A stretch of 64,000 nucleotides of DNA from Methylomicrobium agile (GCF_000733855.1 NZ_JPOJ01000001.1:930001-994000), one strand, 5' to 3'. Positions 33,828-43,783 are shown, counted from the first letter of the stretch. A program made the numbers and translations. The notes: a model not told the origin generated them from the letters alone.

Positions 33828-34913
33828 CTATTTTGCACTGGACGACCGAATCACGGCGCCCGAAGTTTCCATGCGCTGCCGGATCGCCTGCGCCAGCTGA
33901 TGCACAGCCATCGCATATTTATCGCTGTTGTTATAGCGTTTGATCACCTTGAAATTGGGATAGGTGCGCCAGTGCTCCGGGCCGTCGTAAGTGCTCAGCT
34001 CGATCACCGGACCTTCCGCCCGGGAGCCGTTGCTCGGTCTGGCGACCGGGTTGTTATAGTGCCAGCCGTTCTTGGAAAAATAGTGCGCGACACTGCCGAT
34101 CGCGTCGTGCGGATGCCAGAGGTCGCGCCGGCCGTCGCTGTTGAAGTCGATCGCCAGCCGGCGGAAGCTGCTCGGCATGAACTGGCCGTAGCCCATTGCG
34201 CCGGCCCAGGAGCCTTTCGGTTCCAACGGATCGAAATCTTCTTCGCGCGCCATCAGCAAGAAGCTTTCGAGTTCGGACATGAAGAATTTCGAGCGCCGGT
34301 AGGTGTCGAAAGACAGCGTCGTCAGCGAATCGAAGATACTCGTTTTGCCGAAGTTGCGCCCGAAATAGGTCTCGACGCCGATGATCGCGACGATATATTC
34401 GGGATCGACCCCATAGGTTACGCTCGCTTTGCGAATCACCTCCGCATTATCGAGCCAGAAGTTGGTGCCGTTCTGAATATGCTGCTCGGTCAGAAACTTG
34501 TTCCGGTAGCGGGTCCAACTGCCGACGCTGGGCTTGGAAGTTCCCGGCGAAGGTGGCGGATTTTCCAGGCGAATCACGGACTCCAGGCGATGGGCTCGAG
34601 AAAAAAGCCCGTTCAGGTAGCTCTCCGAGAATCCGTGCTTGCTCACCATGTCGCCGATGAAGCGCCGCACGGAGGGATAATCCGAATAAGCGCCGGCCAG
34701 AACGCCGGCCGCAGAGCCCGCGGATAACTCCGGCCGAACGGAAGCCGGCGGATAGGGGGCGGCAGGAGGCTGTATCGCCGCGGGCTTCGGTTGCGCTTGC
34801 GGAGGGTTTTGATAGGCATAGTTGTCATGCAGTTCGGGCGCATCGGTCGCGCAACCGGCGATAAACGCGGCCAAAGCCGCCATCGGGAGATGTATTAAAA
34901 TTCGGGGGGGCAC
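33828..34913 (-). CDS. mltB: Membrane-bound lytic murein transglycosylase B
   Basis: Cleaves peptidoglycan glycan strands with formation of 1,6-anhydroMurNAc. About 361 residues from a GTG start (34913): lipoprotein signal with lipobox IAGC, Pro/Ala-rich linker (about 30-75), then the catalytic domain with AIIGVETYFGRNFGK (catalytic Glu), FDSLTTLSFDTYRRSKFF, GSWAGAMGYGQFMPSSF and DFNSDGRRDLW. The longer open frame upstream lacks a signal sequence, so the GTG with GAGGATC before it was chosen. Products feed AmpD, encoded nearby on the opposite strand. Confidence 0.92.
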   Translation of the reverse strand: MPPRILIHLPMAALAAFIAGCATDAPELHDNYAYQNPPQAQPKPAAIQPPAAPYPPASVRPELSAGSAAGVLAGAYSDYPSVRRFIGDMVSKHGFSESYLNGLFSRAHRLESVIRLENPPPSPGTSKPSVGSWTRYRNKFLTEQHIQNGTNFWLDNAEVIRKASVTYGVDPEYIVAIIGVETYFGRNFGKTSIFDSLTTLSFDTYRRSKFFMSELESFLLMAREEDFDPLEPKGSWAGAMGYGQFMPSSFRRLAIDFNSDGRRDLWHPHDAIGSVAHYFSKNGWHYNNPVARPSNGSRAEGPVIELSTYDGPEHWRTYPNFKVIKRYNNSDKYAMAVHQLAQAIRQRMETSGAVIRSSSAK

Positions 34914-35384
34914 GATGATCCTCAATTCTTGTAATTTTTCGGCGGACGATTGAATGGCTCGATCACCGATTTTTTTCAAGCCGCTTCTGTTTTGCGCTAA
35001 CTTAGACTCATCCGCGGCCGGTCCGTTCATCGATTGCCGGTTCGGCCAAAACGATACGGCTCGGGCATAAATCCGCGCCCGTCTCTCTATCACGGAATTC
35101 CATTACGCACCGGCACTGCGGGAGCGCGCGGGTGCCAATACTTCGGATTGCGCCCGAGCTGCGCGCCGCCGGTCTGGGAATCAAGTCGGATATCGGGATG
35201 AAAGGACGGAACGATCCGCTCGCTTCTCAGCGAAAGTCCGACCGGAACGGATGAGCTTATGTTTCGAAAGATTATCCCACTAAAGCCTTAACATTTAAAG
35301 ACTTCGCTGGATTTAACGGCGCTTTCGGGAAATAATAAAAAATTGCTGGCAATAACTGCGCCTAACGGCTCTCTATTATTTCTC

Positions 35385-35939
35385 ATGCTGATTGATCGAC
35401 ACTGGCTGACCGGAGCCGACCGAATCCCCTCCCCCAATTTTGACGACCGGCCTGACGCCGAGGACATTTCGCTGATCGTGATCCACTGCATCAGCCTGCC
35501 GCCGGGCGAGTTCGGCCATTCTTATATCGACCGGTTATTCTGTAACCGGCTGGACCCGGCGGCACACCCGTATTTCGAAGCGATTCACCGACTGAAGGTT
35601 TCGGCGCATCTGTTGATCAAGCGCGGCGGCGAGATCACCCAATATGTACCGTTCGACAAGCGCGCCTGGCACGCCGGGGTTTCGTCGTACCTGGGACGCG
35701 AGCGCTGCAATGAGTTTTCGATCGGAATCGAACTGGAAGGCACCGACGATATCCCTTATACGGAAGCGCAATACCGGCAACTGGCGGTAGTCATCGAGAC
35801 CTTGTTGAGAACCTATCCGAGGCTGTCCAAACAACGTATCGCAGGGCACAGCGAAATTGCGCCGGGACGCAAGACCGATCCCGGCGCGGTATTCGATTGG
35901 GAAAAATTGCGGCAATTGCTGGATGGCCGGAATTGCTGA
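35385..35939 (+). CDS. ampD: 1,6-anhydro-N-acetylmuramyl-L-alanine amidase AmpD
   Basis: Cytosolic zinc amidase that recycles muropeptides and controls AmpR signalling. The 184-residue protein contains LIVIHCISLPPGEF (zinc His), SAHLLIKRGGEITQYVPFDKRAWHAGVSSY (second site) and IAGHSEIAPGRKTDPG (zinc His and Asp), the amidase_2 pattern. ATG at 35385 is the family-like start (MLIDRHWLTGADRIPSPNFD). Functionally paired with the divergent mltB. Confidence 0.95.
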   Translation: MLIDRHWLTGADRIPSPNFDDRPDAEDISLIVIHCISLPPGEFGHSYIDRLFCNRLDPAAHPYFEAIHRLKVSAHLLIKRGGEITQYVPFDKRAWHAGVSSYLGRERCNEFSIGIELEGTDDIPYTEAQYRQLAVVIETLLRTYPRLSKQRIAGHSEIAPGRKTDPGAVFDWEKLRQLLDGRNC

Positions 35940-35969
35940 AAAGGCCGGCCGGAGACGCGCCCGATCCCG

Positions 35970-36332
35970 TTATTGAATGATTTGCTTGACCGGCTTTTCG
36001 GCTGTCCAGGCGACCCAGCCGATCACGATCCGGTAAACCAGCAACAGAACCACCGGCAACAGGATAAAGTAGCCGATCCCCGTAAACATCAAAAGTGCGG
36101 CTATCGCAAACCCGGCCAGCGTGATCCAGACCGTATTGATCTGCCAATTGAAGTGCGATTCGAGCCAGGTACCCTGAACCTCATTCCGCTTCATGAAATT
36201 GATCGCGACCCCTATCAGCAAGGTCAGTCCGCCGAAGCCGAATGCCAATACCTGACATAAATAGACAATCCCGGTCAGCGTTTTCAGGGAAGCCATTTTT
36301 TCAGCATCATGTGATTGCGGTGACTCGCTCAT
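35970..36332 (-). CDS. DUF4870-like membrane protein
   Basis: A 120-residue integral membrane protein with three predicted helices (about 22-42, 65-83, 84-105). The pattern HFNWQINTVWITLAGFAIA and the C-terminal YRIVIGWVAWTAEKP resemble the Tic20-like/DUF4870 group of small membrane proteins of unknown role. ATG at 36332 chosen because GGAG lies upstream and the residues before it are not conserved-looking. Confidence 0.75.
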   Translation of the reverse strand: MSESPQSHDAEKMASLKTLTGIVYLCQVLAFGFGGLTLLIGVAINFMKRNEVQGTWLESHFNWQINTVWITLAGFAIAALLMFTGIGYFILLPVVLLLVYRIVIGWVAWTAEKPVKQIIQ

Positions 36333-36480
36333 GGTGAACTCCTGCGTCAGTAATTGAGTCTTTCGGGTAATGTCACGGCACGCCGCTTTAGGCAAAGTGC
36401 CCTCGACATTGAATTAGGCGTAAAATGCCGGTACAAAGTTTCGAATTCATCATAACACTCAACCGCCGTCATCTTCATTC

Positions 36481-37437
36481 ATGCGTATTGCGATCGCCTA
36501 TCTCTGCGTGGTCTTGCTGTGGGCCACCACACCTTTGGCCATCAAGTGGAGCGGCGAAGGCCCCGGCTTCCTGTTCGGGGTGACCGGACGCATGGCGATC
36601 GGCGTCGTCTGTATCGGCCCCGTTCTGTTGATCACGAAGCAGCCTTTGCCCTGGCACAGCAAGGCCCGGCTGACTTATCTCGCGGTCGCGCTGCAGATCT
36701 ACTGTTCGATGATCGCGGTATACTGGGCCGCCCAGTTCATTCCGTCCGGCTGGATTTCGGTGCTGTTCGGCCTGACGCCGCTGATTACGGCGCTGCTGAC
36801 AAGGTTCTGGCTGGGGCAGCGCGAACTGAACTTTAGCAAATTGCTCAGCTATCTGCTTGGCATCGGCGGACTGAGCCTGATGTTCGGGTCGGCGCTGACA
36901 ATGGGACGCAACGCCGCCCTGGGTATCGCGGCGGTGATTTTAGGCGCCTTTCTGCATTCGTTCAGCGCCCTGTCGATCAAACGCATCGGGGCCAACCTCC
37001 CGGCATTGACCCAGGTCGCCGGCGGTCTGCTGATCGCCCTGCCCGCTTATTTACTGACCTGGGGCATCCTCGACGGCGAATGGCCGGATCGCTTCACGCC
37101 GGCGAGTATCGCGTCGATCGTTTACTTGGGAATGATCGCGACGACAGCGGGCTTCGTCCTGTATTATTACTTGCTGATTCAGCTTCCGGCGGCACGGGTC
37201 GCCCTGATCACCCTGATTTCGCCGGTGCTGGCGCTGCTGCTCGGTCATGCAGCCAATCGGGAACCGATAACGGCCGATGTACTGGCCGGCGCGCTGGCGA
37301 TATTGGCGGCCCTGTTTCTTCACGAATTTACGGGCAACCGGGCAACCCGCAGCTCCGTCAAGGCACGCTATGCGGCGGCCGAAATCCGCGACAGCTGCCG
37401 CCGGCCTGCGGACAAGCGGCCTGGCAGATACCGTTAA
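36481..37437 (+). CDS. EamA-family (DMT) transporter
   Basis: A 318-residue inner-membrane protein with ten predicted helices in two EamA repeats: LLWATTPLAIKWSGEG at the start of repeat one and LGAFLHSFSALSIKRIGANLPALTQVAGGLL opening repeat two, ending in ALLLGHAANREPITADVLAGALAIL. Drug/metabolite superfamily; exports amino acids or other small molecules in characterised members. The substrate cannot be deduced. Stands alone on its strand. Confidence 0.88.
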   Translation: MRIAIAYLCVVLLWATTPLAIKWSGEGPGFLFGVTGRMAIGVVCIGPVLLITKQPLPWHSKARLTYLAVALQIYCSMIAVYWAAQFIPSGWISVLFGLTPLITALLTRFWLGQRELNFSKLLSYLLGIGGLSLMFGSALTMGRNAALGIAAVILGAFLHSFSALSIKRIGANLPALTQVAGGLLIALPAYLLTWGILDGEWPDRFTPASIASIVYLGMIATTAGFVLYYYLLIQLPAARVALITLISPVLALLLGHAANREPITADVLAGALAILAALFLHEFTGNRATRSSVKARYAAAEIRDSCRRPADKRPGRYR

Positions 37438-37566
37438 CGAAATAGTTCTGCCCAATTCCCGGATTTAGTGCTACTATGACCGTTCCGCAAGAGAGTGAGC
37501 CGGACGGATTACCCGCCCGGATGTGTTGCGCCAAGACGATTGGCGGTTTTTTCAGAAGAGTATTTT

Positions 37567-37776
37567 ATGTCAGATCTGGTTACAGGCACCGTTAAATGGT
37601 TCAATGATGAGAAGGGCTTTGGCTTCATCGCCCAGGAAGGTGGTAAAGATGTTTTTGTGCATCACAGCGCAATTAACGGCACCGGCAGAAAAACGTTACG
37701 CGAAGGCCAAAAAGTCACGATGAAGGTGACTCAAGGTCAAAAAGGGCCGCAAGCCGAGAATGTAACGGCGGTCTAA
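37567..37776 (+). CDS. Cold-shock-domain protein
   Basis: A 69-residue CspA-family RNA chaperone with RNP1 KGFGFI and RNP2 DVFVHHS, and the usual [14 protein letters not shown] start. Single-strand nucleic-acid binding, prevents mRNA secondary structure. An upstream in-frame extension is not conserved, so ATG at 37567 is preferred. A strong terminator follows. Which csp paralog it is cannot be told. Confidence 0.95.
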   Translation: MSDLVTGTVKWFNDEKGFGFIAQEGGKDVFVHHSAINGTGRKTLREGQKVTMKVTQGQKGPQAENVTAV

Positions 37777-37784
37777 ACCAGATC

Positions 37785-37822
37785 AAACCCGCATAGGATC
37801 TTCTTTCTACGCGGGTTTTTTA
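37785..37822 (+). terminator. Rho-independent terminator of the cold-shock gene
   Basis: Stem AAACCCGC / GCGGGTTT around a loop of about 20 bases followed by T6; placed 9 bases after the stop codon. Confidence 0.88.
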
Positions 37823-38439
37823 TTGTGGTTTGATTGCTTACGTCCCTTTAGGTCGCAAAGTCCTTAGCCCCTGCGGCATCCGCAGCTTCGCCGATGCCGT
37901 GCGTTTTTTTGCGCATCCACATCCTCCCGTCTTAAAGGATCACGGCTAAGGCAAGGCCATCAGGTTATTCCACCCGCAGGCAACGCCAAGCCAGGGATTT
38001 TCCTTTGCCGGACACATCGCGCGGAGCCGCGGGCGGCTTCACCCGGCGAATGTGAGCGCGGCCGGGGCAGCTTCTGTTTGCCGTTGGAACAACATTGCCC
38101 TCCCAAACAACATTCCGCCGACCGCGATCCGCCCTGAAAAACGGTTTGCTGCTTTTTTGGAGCCCGTAACGCCCGATCGGAATTGGCTGCCGCAAGGCAG
38201 CTCTTTCAACCTTTATCCAAAGCTCCGGCGCGCGTTACACCACAAACGGCGGCTATTCGCCATACATCGATCCCTTTGTACCTGCAAGGGCAAGGGCCTT
38301 AAAACGATGCCGCAAAGACCACGGGATATGGTGTAGAATGACCGCATTTTTGACCTGCCGTATGCCTATAAAAAGGGATGCTCACGCATCGGAGGGTACC
38401 AAAAACCGCAAGATGCAAGAACTAAGCTGACGCGACCGA
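37823..38439. other. Intergenic region, about 600 bp, no supported gene
   Basis: GC-rich DNA between the cold-shock terminator and nth. Short frames on both strands have poor ribosome sites and no recognisable products. Some segments (for example around 38100-38250) read like eroded coding DNA but nothing could be matched. Confidence 0.4.
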
Positions 38440-39102
38440 ATGAATGCAAACAAACGACTGGCGATTTTTGATCGTCTGGCCGAAGCGATCCCCGAACCCA
38501 CTACGGAACTGCGCTATACGACCCCGTTCGAATTGTTGATCGCCGTCGTCCTGTCCGCCCAGGCGACCGACAAAGGCGTCAATAAAGCGACCGCCAAACT
38601 CTTTCCGGTCGCCAATACGCCACGGGACATTCGGGCCCTCGGCGTAGACGGCCTGAAAGAATACATCAAAACGATCAACCTCTATAACGGCAAGGCCGCC
38701 AATATCATCGCGCTGTGCGGCCAATTGCTCGAAAAGCATCACGGCGAAGTGCCGGACTCGCGGGAAGACCTGGAGGCGCTTCCCGGCGTGGGACGGAAAA
38801 CCGCCAATGTGATTCTGAATACCGCCTTCGGACATGAACTCATTGCGGTCGACACGCATGTGTTCCGGGTCGCCAACCGGACCGGCCTCGCGCCTGGAAA
38901 AAACGTACGCGAAGTCGAGCAGAAACTCGACAAATGGACACCCAAAAAACACAAACGGTATGCACACCATCTCTTGATTTTGCACGGCCGCTACACCTGT
39001 ACGGCGCGCCGGCCGAACTGTCCCGCTTGCGTAATCCAAGACCTGTGCGAATATACCGAAAAAACCGTCGCGCTTCGCGCAGAACCGGATAAGTCGCCCT
39101 GA
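38440..39102 (+). CDS. nth: Endonuclease III
   Basis: DNA glycosylase/AP lyase repairing oxidised pyrimidines. The 220-residue protein has the helix-hairpin-helix LPGVGRKTANVIL with catalytic Lys, the conserved Asp in VDTHVFRVANR, and a C-terminal [4Fe-4S] loop with four Cys (C-x6-C-x2-C-x5-C in CTARRPNCPACVIQDLC). Full length. ATG at 38440. Confidence 0.97.
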   Translation: MNANKRLAIFDRLAEAIPEPTTELRYTTPFELLIAVVLSAQATDKGVNKATAKLFPVANTPRDIRALGVDGLKEYIKTINLYNGKAANIIALCGQLLEKHHGEVPDSREDLEALPGVGRKTANVILNTAFGHELIAVDTHVFRVANRTGLAPGKNVREVEQKLDKWTPKKHKRYAHHLLILHGRYTCTARRPNCPACVIQDLCEYTEKTVALRAEPDKSP

Positions 39103-39259
39103 ACAAGCGCCATTTCCGGCCCATTGACGACCGAATCCGTCATCCAAACCGGGTCCGCCCGATCGAAACTGTACGCAGCCAATCCATTTTATCCTCTGCA
39201 GCCAGGCCGCGCATTTTCACCGCCGCCTCAATGGCAGACCTGTTTCCTCTTTTGATTAA

Positions 39260-40024
39260 ATGAAGCACCTCATGAAAGATTCTCTTGTTTACGCGCTCGA
39301 TTTCGACGGCGTGATCTGCGACAGCGCGGTGGAAACCGCAATGACCGGCTGGAAAGCGGCGGGCCGCCTCTGGAACGACATGCCCCGGGAAGTCCCGCCG
39401 GTCATGGTCGACCGCTTTCGGGCGGTCCGCCCGTTGATCGAGACCGGTTTCGAGGCAATTCTGGCAATGCGCCTTCTCTTTCTCGGCGAGACCGTTGCCG
39501 GTATTTATTCGAATTATGAAGCCAAAAGCAAAGCCCTGATGGAAGAAACCCGAATCGGCCCCGGCGAACTGAAGCGGTTATTCGGCGAAACCCGCGATCT
39601 TTGGATCGCGGAGGATCGGGAACACTGGATCCGGATGAATCCGCTGTTCGACGGAATCGCGGACAAGCTCCGGACAATCGGAGAACGTCATACTTGGTAT
39701 GTGGTGACGACCAAACAGGAGCGCTTCGCCAAAGAAATCCTCGCCGCCCACGCGATCGAGCTGGCGGACGAGCGCATTTTCGGGCTGGACCGCAATATGA
39801 GCAAGCCTGAGGTACTGAAAGGCTTGCTAAAAGCGCATTCGGAACAAACGCTGTATTTTGCCGAAGACCGCCTACCGACCCTGCTGAACGTCCGCAAACA
39901 TCCGGAGCTGGACGGCATCAAACTGATCTTCGCGCTGTGGGGTTACAACACGCCCGAGGACAAAGCGCTTGCCGAGGCGCAGCCTTTCGTGCTGCAGCGG
40001 CTTGAGGAATTTCTGGAACCCTGA
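39260..40024 (+). CDS. HAD-superfamily hydrolase
   Basis: A 254-residue HAD protein: ALDFDGVICDSAVE (nucleophile motif), YVVTTKQERFAKEIL (Thr motif II), MSKPEVLKGLL (Lys) and LYFAEDRLPTLLNV (acidic motif). A long helical cap lies between motifs I and II. Similar proteins in cyanobacteria and methanotrophs are annotated only as phosphatase-like. ATG at 39260, or MKDSL at 39272. Substrate unknown. Confidence 0.82.
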   Translation: MKHLMKDSLVYALDFDGVICDSAVETAMTGWKAAGRLWNDMPREVPPVMVDRFRAVRPLIETGFEAILAMRLLFLGETVAGIYSNYEAKSKALMEETRIGPGELKRLFGETRDLWIAEDREHWIRMNPLFDGIADKLRTIGERHTWYVVTTKQERFAKEILAAHAIELADERIFGLDRNMSKPEVLKGLLKAHSEQTLYFAEDRLPTLLNVRKHPELDGIKLIFALWGYNTPEDKALAEAQPFVLQRLEEFLEP

Positions 40025-40088
40025 ACGCCGCTTTGGGCCGGAGGGAATGGATTGTCTCCGCCGGCCAAGCGGCCGAATCGAAAAAACG

Positions 40089-40562
40089 TTATTGTCTGCC
40101 GAATAACTGCGGCTCTTTAGGCTGTTGCTTCGCCTGCAGGCAATGGAAGGCGGCATTCTCGTACTTGATCACGAGCGACTGGGTATTTTTATGCTCGTCG
40201 AGAAATTTTCCGGCTTCGTCGGCGGTCAGGTTTTTCATCATGAAGGTCGCGATGCACATGCAGGGTTTCTCCCAGCGGGCTTTGTCCGCTTCTTTGTCCG
40301 TGGAGTTTTTCAACTCCCTCTCGACGCATTGAGCCGCGAAATCGTGCTCGAATTTGTGCTTTCGGATATCGGTGACCGGCTTGTCGTGCGTATGGTCGAA
40401 CGGATTGTGCACATCTCCCGCCGTCTGCATTTTCCTGGCTTCGGCTTTACTGGGCGGTTGCTGGGCATCTTCGCCGTCGGAGCAAGCCGTCACCATAAAG
40501 GCAAAGACCAGACCGGCGCAGGCGGCCAGCCAGGCATTCATTTTGTGTCTTGAGTGTTTCAT
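40089..40562 (-). CDS. Putative lipoprotein, unknown function
   Basis: A 157-residue exported protein. N-terminal signal with lipobox MVTAC (cleavage before Cys), then a low-complexity DGEDAQQPPSKAEA linker and a helical domain with cysteines in CVERELKN, CMCIATFMMKNL and CLQAKQ. Cysteine pattern suggests disulfides. No known domain recognised. Start may be 40562 or ATG at 40541. Confidence 0.7.
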   Translation of the reverse strand: MKHSRHKMNAWLAACAGLVFAFMVTACSDGEDAQQPPSKAEARKMQTAGDVHNPFDHTHDKPVTDIRKHKFEHDFAAQCVERELKNSTDKEADKARWEKPCMCIATFMMKNLTADEAGKFLDEHKNTQSLVIKYENAAFHCLQAKQQPKEPQLFGRQ

Positions 40563-40792
40563 AAGGAAGACCGTCGTAGTTTCGTTATTATTGTAACCAG
40601 GGCGTCCGGCCTGCCGTTGCGCAATCCCGGCGTTCCGGCGAGCCATTCCGCCAAAATGGCCAACTTTATCACTTTATCAAAACTCGATCCACTCCTGGAG
40701 GATAATAGATTCTTGCACCGAAAACGCCGGCATCCGCCGGCAAAGGCCGAAGGTCTGGTATCATATGTCCGCTATCAATATTCAGGAAAACG

Positions 40793-41269
40793 ATGGATTC
40801 TCAATTCGATAATGCCCGAATCAACGCCGATCTGATGATTCCCCGCGCCGTCATGATCGTCATGGCGGCAAGCCTCGCCGTCGTCGCCGCGCTTTGTATC
40901 CGGGAAGGCGAACAATGGCAGCAGCATTGGCCCCAAGACCGGCTGATCACATACCGCACCGTGTTTTATGCGATCGCGATCATCACTTTTCCGTTGACGA
41001 ACCTGATCCGTTACATTCAAGTCCGCCTCTGCCAGACGATGCCCGGCGGCAGACCGGCCAAGCGCCGCTACCTGACGGCCGTGATCGTATCGATGGTATC
41101 GGTTGAAGCTATCGGGATGCTGGGCATCGTTCTCTTCCTGCTCGGCGACGGAGTGAATACGCTGTACATTTTTACCGGCCTGGCCGCGCTCGGATTCGTT
41201 TTATACCGGCCCAGACCCTCGGAATATCTGAGCATCGCCGCCGCGCTCGCGCACCGGGACGCTGCTTGA
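40793..41269 (+). CDS. Small polytopic membrane protein
   Basis: A 158-residue protein with four hydrophobic segments (about 20-37, 59-73, 93-117, 125-142). No family recognised. The N-terminus is acidic and cytoplasmic-like; loops are short and arginine-rich. Converges on speD and shares the terminator between them. Confidence 0.7.
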   Translation: MDSQFDNARINADLMIPRAVMIVMAASLAVVAALCIREGEQWQQHWPQDRLITYRTVFYAIAIITFPLTNLIRYIQVRLCQTMPGGRPAKRRYLTAVIVSMVSVEAIGMLGIVLFLLGDGVNTLYIFTGLAALGFVLYRPRPSEYLSIAAALAHRDAA

Positions 41270-41320
41270 GCGGTTAAAGAGCGCCAGCCTTCGCGTAAAA
41301 GGCGGCCACCATCAAAAAAA

Positions 41321-41352
41321 CAGGGCGGGTAAGACCTTCGCTTACCCGCCCT
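41321..41352. terminator. Terminator between membrane-protein gene and speD
   Basis: Perfect 13-bp stem CAGGGCGGGTAAG / CTTACCCGCCCTG with a 6 to 7 base loop. A7 on the left gives a U-run for the minus-strand speD transcript; for the plus strand there is no T-run. Confidence 0.9.
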
Positions 41353-41379
41353 GCTCCGCTCAACGAGACGTGGAAATTG

Positions 41380-42189
41380 TCAGTCGGCCACTTTGATCTT
41401 TTTACGGCGGTAATTGTGTCCGTAAAAAATCTCGGTGACTTCGGTCTGCAGTTTCTTTTCGATCTCCGCCTTTTGCAGGTCGTTCAAGTTGCTTTCCTTT
41501 TCGAAAAGATAATTTTCGAGCTCGAACTCCTTCAGCATCATCTTGGTGTGAAAAATGTTCTCCTGATACACGTTCACGTCGATCATCTGATACAGCTCCT
41601 GCGTATCCTTCGCGATATAGTTCTGGATCGAGGTAATGTTGTGGTCGATGTAATGTTTTTTACCGGTGATGTCGCGAGTAAAGCCGCGAACGCGGTAATC
41701 CATGATCACGATGTCCGACTCGAAGCTGTGGATCAGGTAATTCAGCGCCTTCAGCGGGGAAATGCGGCCGCAGGTCGACACGTCGATGTCCGCCCGAAAC
41801 GTGCTGATGCCGTTGTCGGGATGGCTTTCGGGATAGGTATGCACCGTAATGTGGCTTTTATCGAGGTGCGCCAGCACGGTATCGGGCAGGGGACCGGGCG
41901 TCTGGCTGTTCATGCTCGCAGGCGGCATCACATCGCCTTCCGAAATCAGCATTGTCACGCTGGCGCCCTGTGGATCATAATCCTGATGCGCGATATTCAG
42001 GATCTGTGCGCCGATAATGTCGGCGACATCCTTCAGAATTTGCGTCAGACGGTCGGCGTTGTAGGCTTCGTCGATATATTCGATATAGGCCTGCTGCTGT
42101 TCGGCCGGTGCATAACAAACGTCATAGATGTTGAAACTCAGCGACTTCGTCAGATTGTTAAAGCCGTGCAATTGCAATTTATTTTTCAA
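41380..42189 (-). CDS. speD: S-adenosylmethionine decarboxylase proenzyme
   Basis: Pyruvoyl-dependent enzyme producing decarboxylated SAM for spermidine synthesis. The 269-residue protein belongs to the longer gammaproteobacterial class (E. coli type). The self-cleavage site is [16 protein letters not shown], with Lys111-Ser112 the scissile bond at the same position as E. coli SpeD. Start is TTG with GAGGT upstream, overlapping the region just after the OsmC gene stop (5 bases apart), so both share a transcript. Confidence 0.95.
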   Translation of the reverse strand: MKNKLQLHGFNNLTKSLSFNIYDVCYAPAEQQQAYIEYIDEAYNADRLTQILKDVADIIGAQILNIAHQDYDPQGASVTMLISEGDVMPPASMNSQTPGPLPDTVLAHLDKSHITVHTYPESHPDNGISTFRADIDVSTCGRISPLKALNYLIHSFESDIVIMDYRVRGFTRDITGKKHYIDHNITSIQNYIAKDTQELYQMIDVNVYQENIFHTKMMLKEFELENYLFEKESNLNDLQKAEIEKKLQTEVTEIFYGHNYRRKKIKVAD

Positions 42190-42193
42190 CTCA

Positions 42194-42613
42194 TTAAACC
42201 TCGATCACTTCAAAATCATGGGTGATTTCCACCCCCGCCTCACCCAACATAATCGCAGCGGAACAATATTTTTCCGCCGACAGCTTGACCGCCCTCTCGA
42301 CCGCCGATTCCTTCAAATTGCGGCCCTTGACGATAAAATGCAAATGGATTTTGCTGAACACGGCCGGCACCGCATCGACGCGCTCGGCGGTCAATTCGGC
42401 TATACAATCCACGATGTCGTTCTTACCCTTCTTCAGAATCTGCACCACATCAAACGACGAACAACCGCCTACGCCAAGCAACAGCATCTCCATCGGCCGA
42501 ACCCCCATGTTCCGGCCGCCGTGGTCGGGCGGACCGTCCATCACGACCGCGTGGCCGCTGCCGGATTCACCGACAAACATCACGCCGTCAACCCATTTGA
42601 CTGTCGCTTTCAT
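42194..42613 (-). CDS. OsmC family protein (YhfA-like)
   Basis: A 139-residue OsmC/Ohr-fold protein with [29 protein letters not shown], in which the Cys of the active-site helix is present, and [21 protein letters not shown] with the second Cys. The pattern is that of E. coli YhfA rather than Ohr or OsmC proper. Possible peroxidase or thiol-reactive role. Upstream partner of speD. Confidence 0.88.
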   Translation of the reverse strand: MKATVKWVDGVMFVGESGSGHAVVMDGPPDHGGRNMGVRPMEMLLLGVGGCSSFDVVQILKKGKNDIVDCIAELTAERVDAVPAVFSKIHLHFIVKGRNLKESAVERAVKLSAEKYCSAAIMLGEAGVEITHDFEVIEV

Positions 42614-43061
42614 CGATTTTCATCCCCCGATAAAAAAAGACGCATAGAGTAGCATAGAAATGCGGATTGACAGAGATTCGATATTGATTTTTTTGTAAAA
42701 ATCCCATATTGCCGCGCGCCATTCCGAGGCCTTGAACGTGAGCGGCATGCAGCGGTAAATAGGGGGATCGAATGGGTGCAAAGCAGGATGAAGGGACGCC
42801 CCGGCCACCTAAAGAAAAGGGGCACCGGGCTACACCGATCCACTCAATTTCAAGAAATTTGGCGAAGCGGATGATGACAAGGAAAAAAGGTACCGGCCGA
42901 GACCGCGCATTCCAATCGAAGCGCAAGCCATGGAATTGACGACCGGTAAAAAAACGGCAGATTTTGAACGGCCGGCGTGATTTATCGGCCTAGGGGGAAG
43001 GCCCTAATAAAACACGCCAACCGTCTGAGCAAGAAAAAATCGACCGATGGAGCAAGCAATT
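42614..43061. other. Intergenic region, about 450 bp, no supported gene
   Basis: Non-coding by appearance. Overlapping short frames on the minus strand lack ribosome sites and similarity. A TTGACA near 42668 may belong to a promoter. A short hairpin GGCCTAGGGGGAAGGCC occurs near 42989. Confidence 0.4.
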
Positions 43062-43424
43062 TCAGCTCTTTCCCGGAATCAAACCCGCCGTGCCGGGTTT
43101 CAGGCGCTTACAGGTCACCACGACGTCTTCGACATGACATTGCTTTTTGCCGGCATCCGCGCCGGTGCAATCTTCGCAGACCGCTTTACCGTTGTCCTTG
43201 ACCTCCGACACGTACCAGCCGTACCCCTGGGTTTGACAGAACCGCTTGCTGTAGTTGTTGATATTATAAGGTTTGGTCGCTTTGGCAATCGCTTCCGCCT
43301 CGGCTGCACAGCCGGGCGACGGCAGGGTATTGGCCATCAAATCCCTGAAAATGTATTCGGATGCCGAAGCGCCGCCGGAAAATACGACCAAGGCGACGGC
43401 CAGCCAGGTAAAATTACGTTTCAT
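43062..43424 (-). CDS. Exported cysteine-containing hypothetical protein
   Basis: A 120-residue protein with a clear signal peptide (MKRNFTWLAVALVVFSGGASAS, cleavage near ASA). The mature part has six cysteines in pairs (GCAAEAE, FCQTQGYGWYV, VCEDC, QCHVED, VTCKRL), suggesting a disulfide-stabilised periplasmic domain. GGAGG precedes the ATG. Family not recognised. Confidence 0.75.
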   Translation of the reverse strand: MKRNFTWLAVALVVFSGGASASEYIFRDLMANTLPSPGCAAEAEAIAKATKPYNINNYSKRFCQTQGYGWYVSEVKDNGKAVCEDCTGADAGKKQCHVEDVVVTCKRLKPGTAGLIPGKS

Positions 43425-43609
43425 AGTTGTTCCTCCTGTTCGGAATGTTTAAGAGCTGAACTGCGCTCCCTCTTGACCGAACGTGAAGCCGATCAATAAA
43501 ACGCGCAACTGCCAAAGGCGCCGTCCCTGCCAAAACGCCGATCCCTCCGGTCATTACGGAGCCGGGGACCGGCGTATTTTCCGCAAGCACAACGGCCATA
43601 TGCCGGAAA

Positions 43610-43783
43610 TTAACTCAGTACCCGGATGTTCATCGATGCTTTTTCATCATCCGCCAACTGTTTGATCGGCGCGTATTTTTCGTTCTCGCTTTGCTTGACC
43701 ATCAGAATGCCGGTCACGATCACGAATACCGCGCAGCCGACGTACATCCAGAAGCGGTCTTTAACTTTTACTTCTTCATTCAT
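43610..43783 (-). CDS. Small single-span membrane protein
   Basis: A 57-residue protein: charged N-terminus MNEEVKVKDR, one transmembrane helix (about 11-28, FWMYVGCAVFVIVTGILMV), then a short charged C-terminal tail. GAGGTGG lies before the ATG at 43783. No family recognised; possibly co-regulated with the exported cysteine protein 185 bases downstream. Confidence 0.6.
   Translation of the reverse strand: MNEEVKVKDRFWMYVGCAVFVIVTGILMVKQSENEKYAPIKQLADDEKASMNIRVLS

Noticed and set aside
32946-34727. 593-codon plus-strand frame over nadC and mltB
   Set aside because: Antisense shadow over two well-supported minus-strand genes.
38362-38430. 22-codon frame just before nth (MPIKRDAHASEGTKNRKMQE...)
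   Set aside because: No ribosome site and no recognisable product.
37823-38439. Degraded gene in the 600-bp gap before nth
   Set aside because: Some protein-like stretches but no consistent frame or match; left as intergenic.
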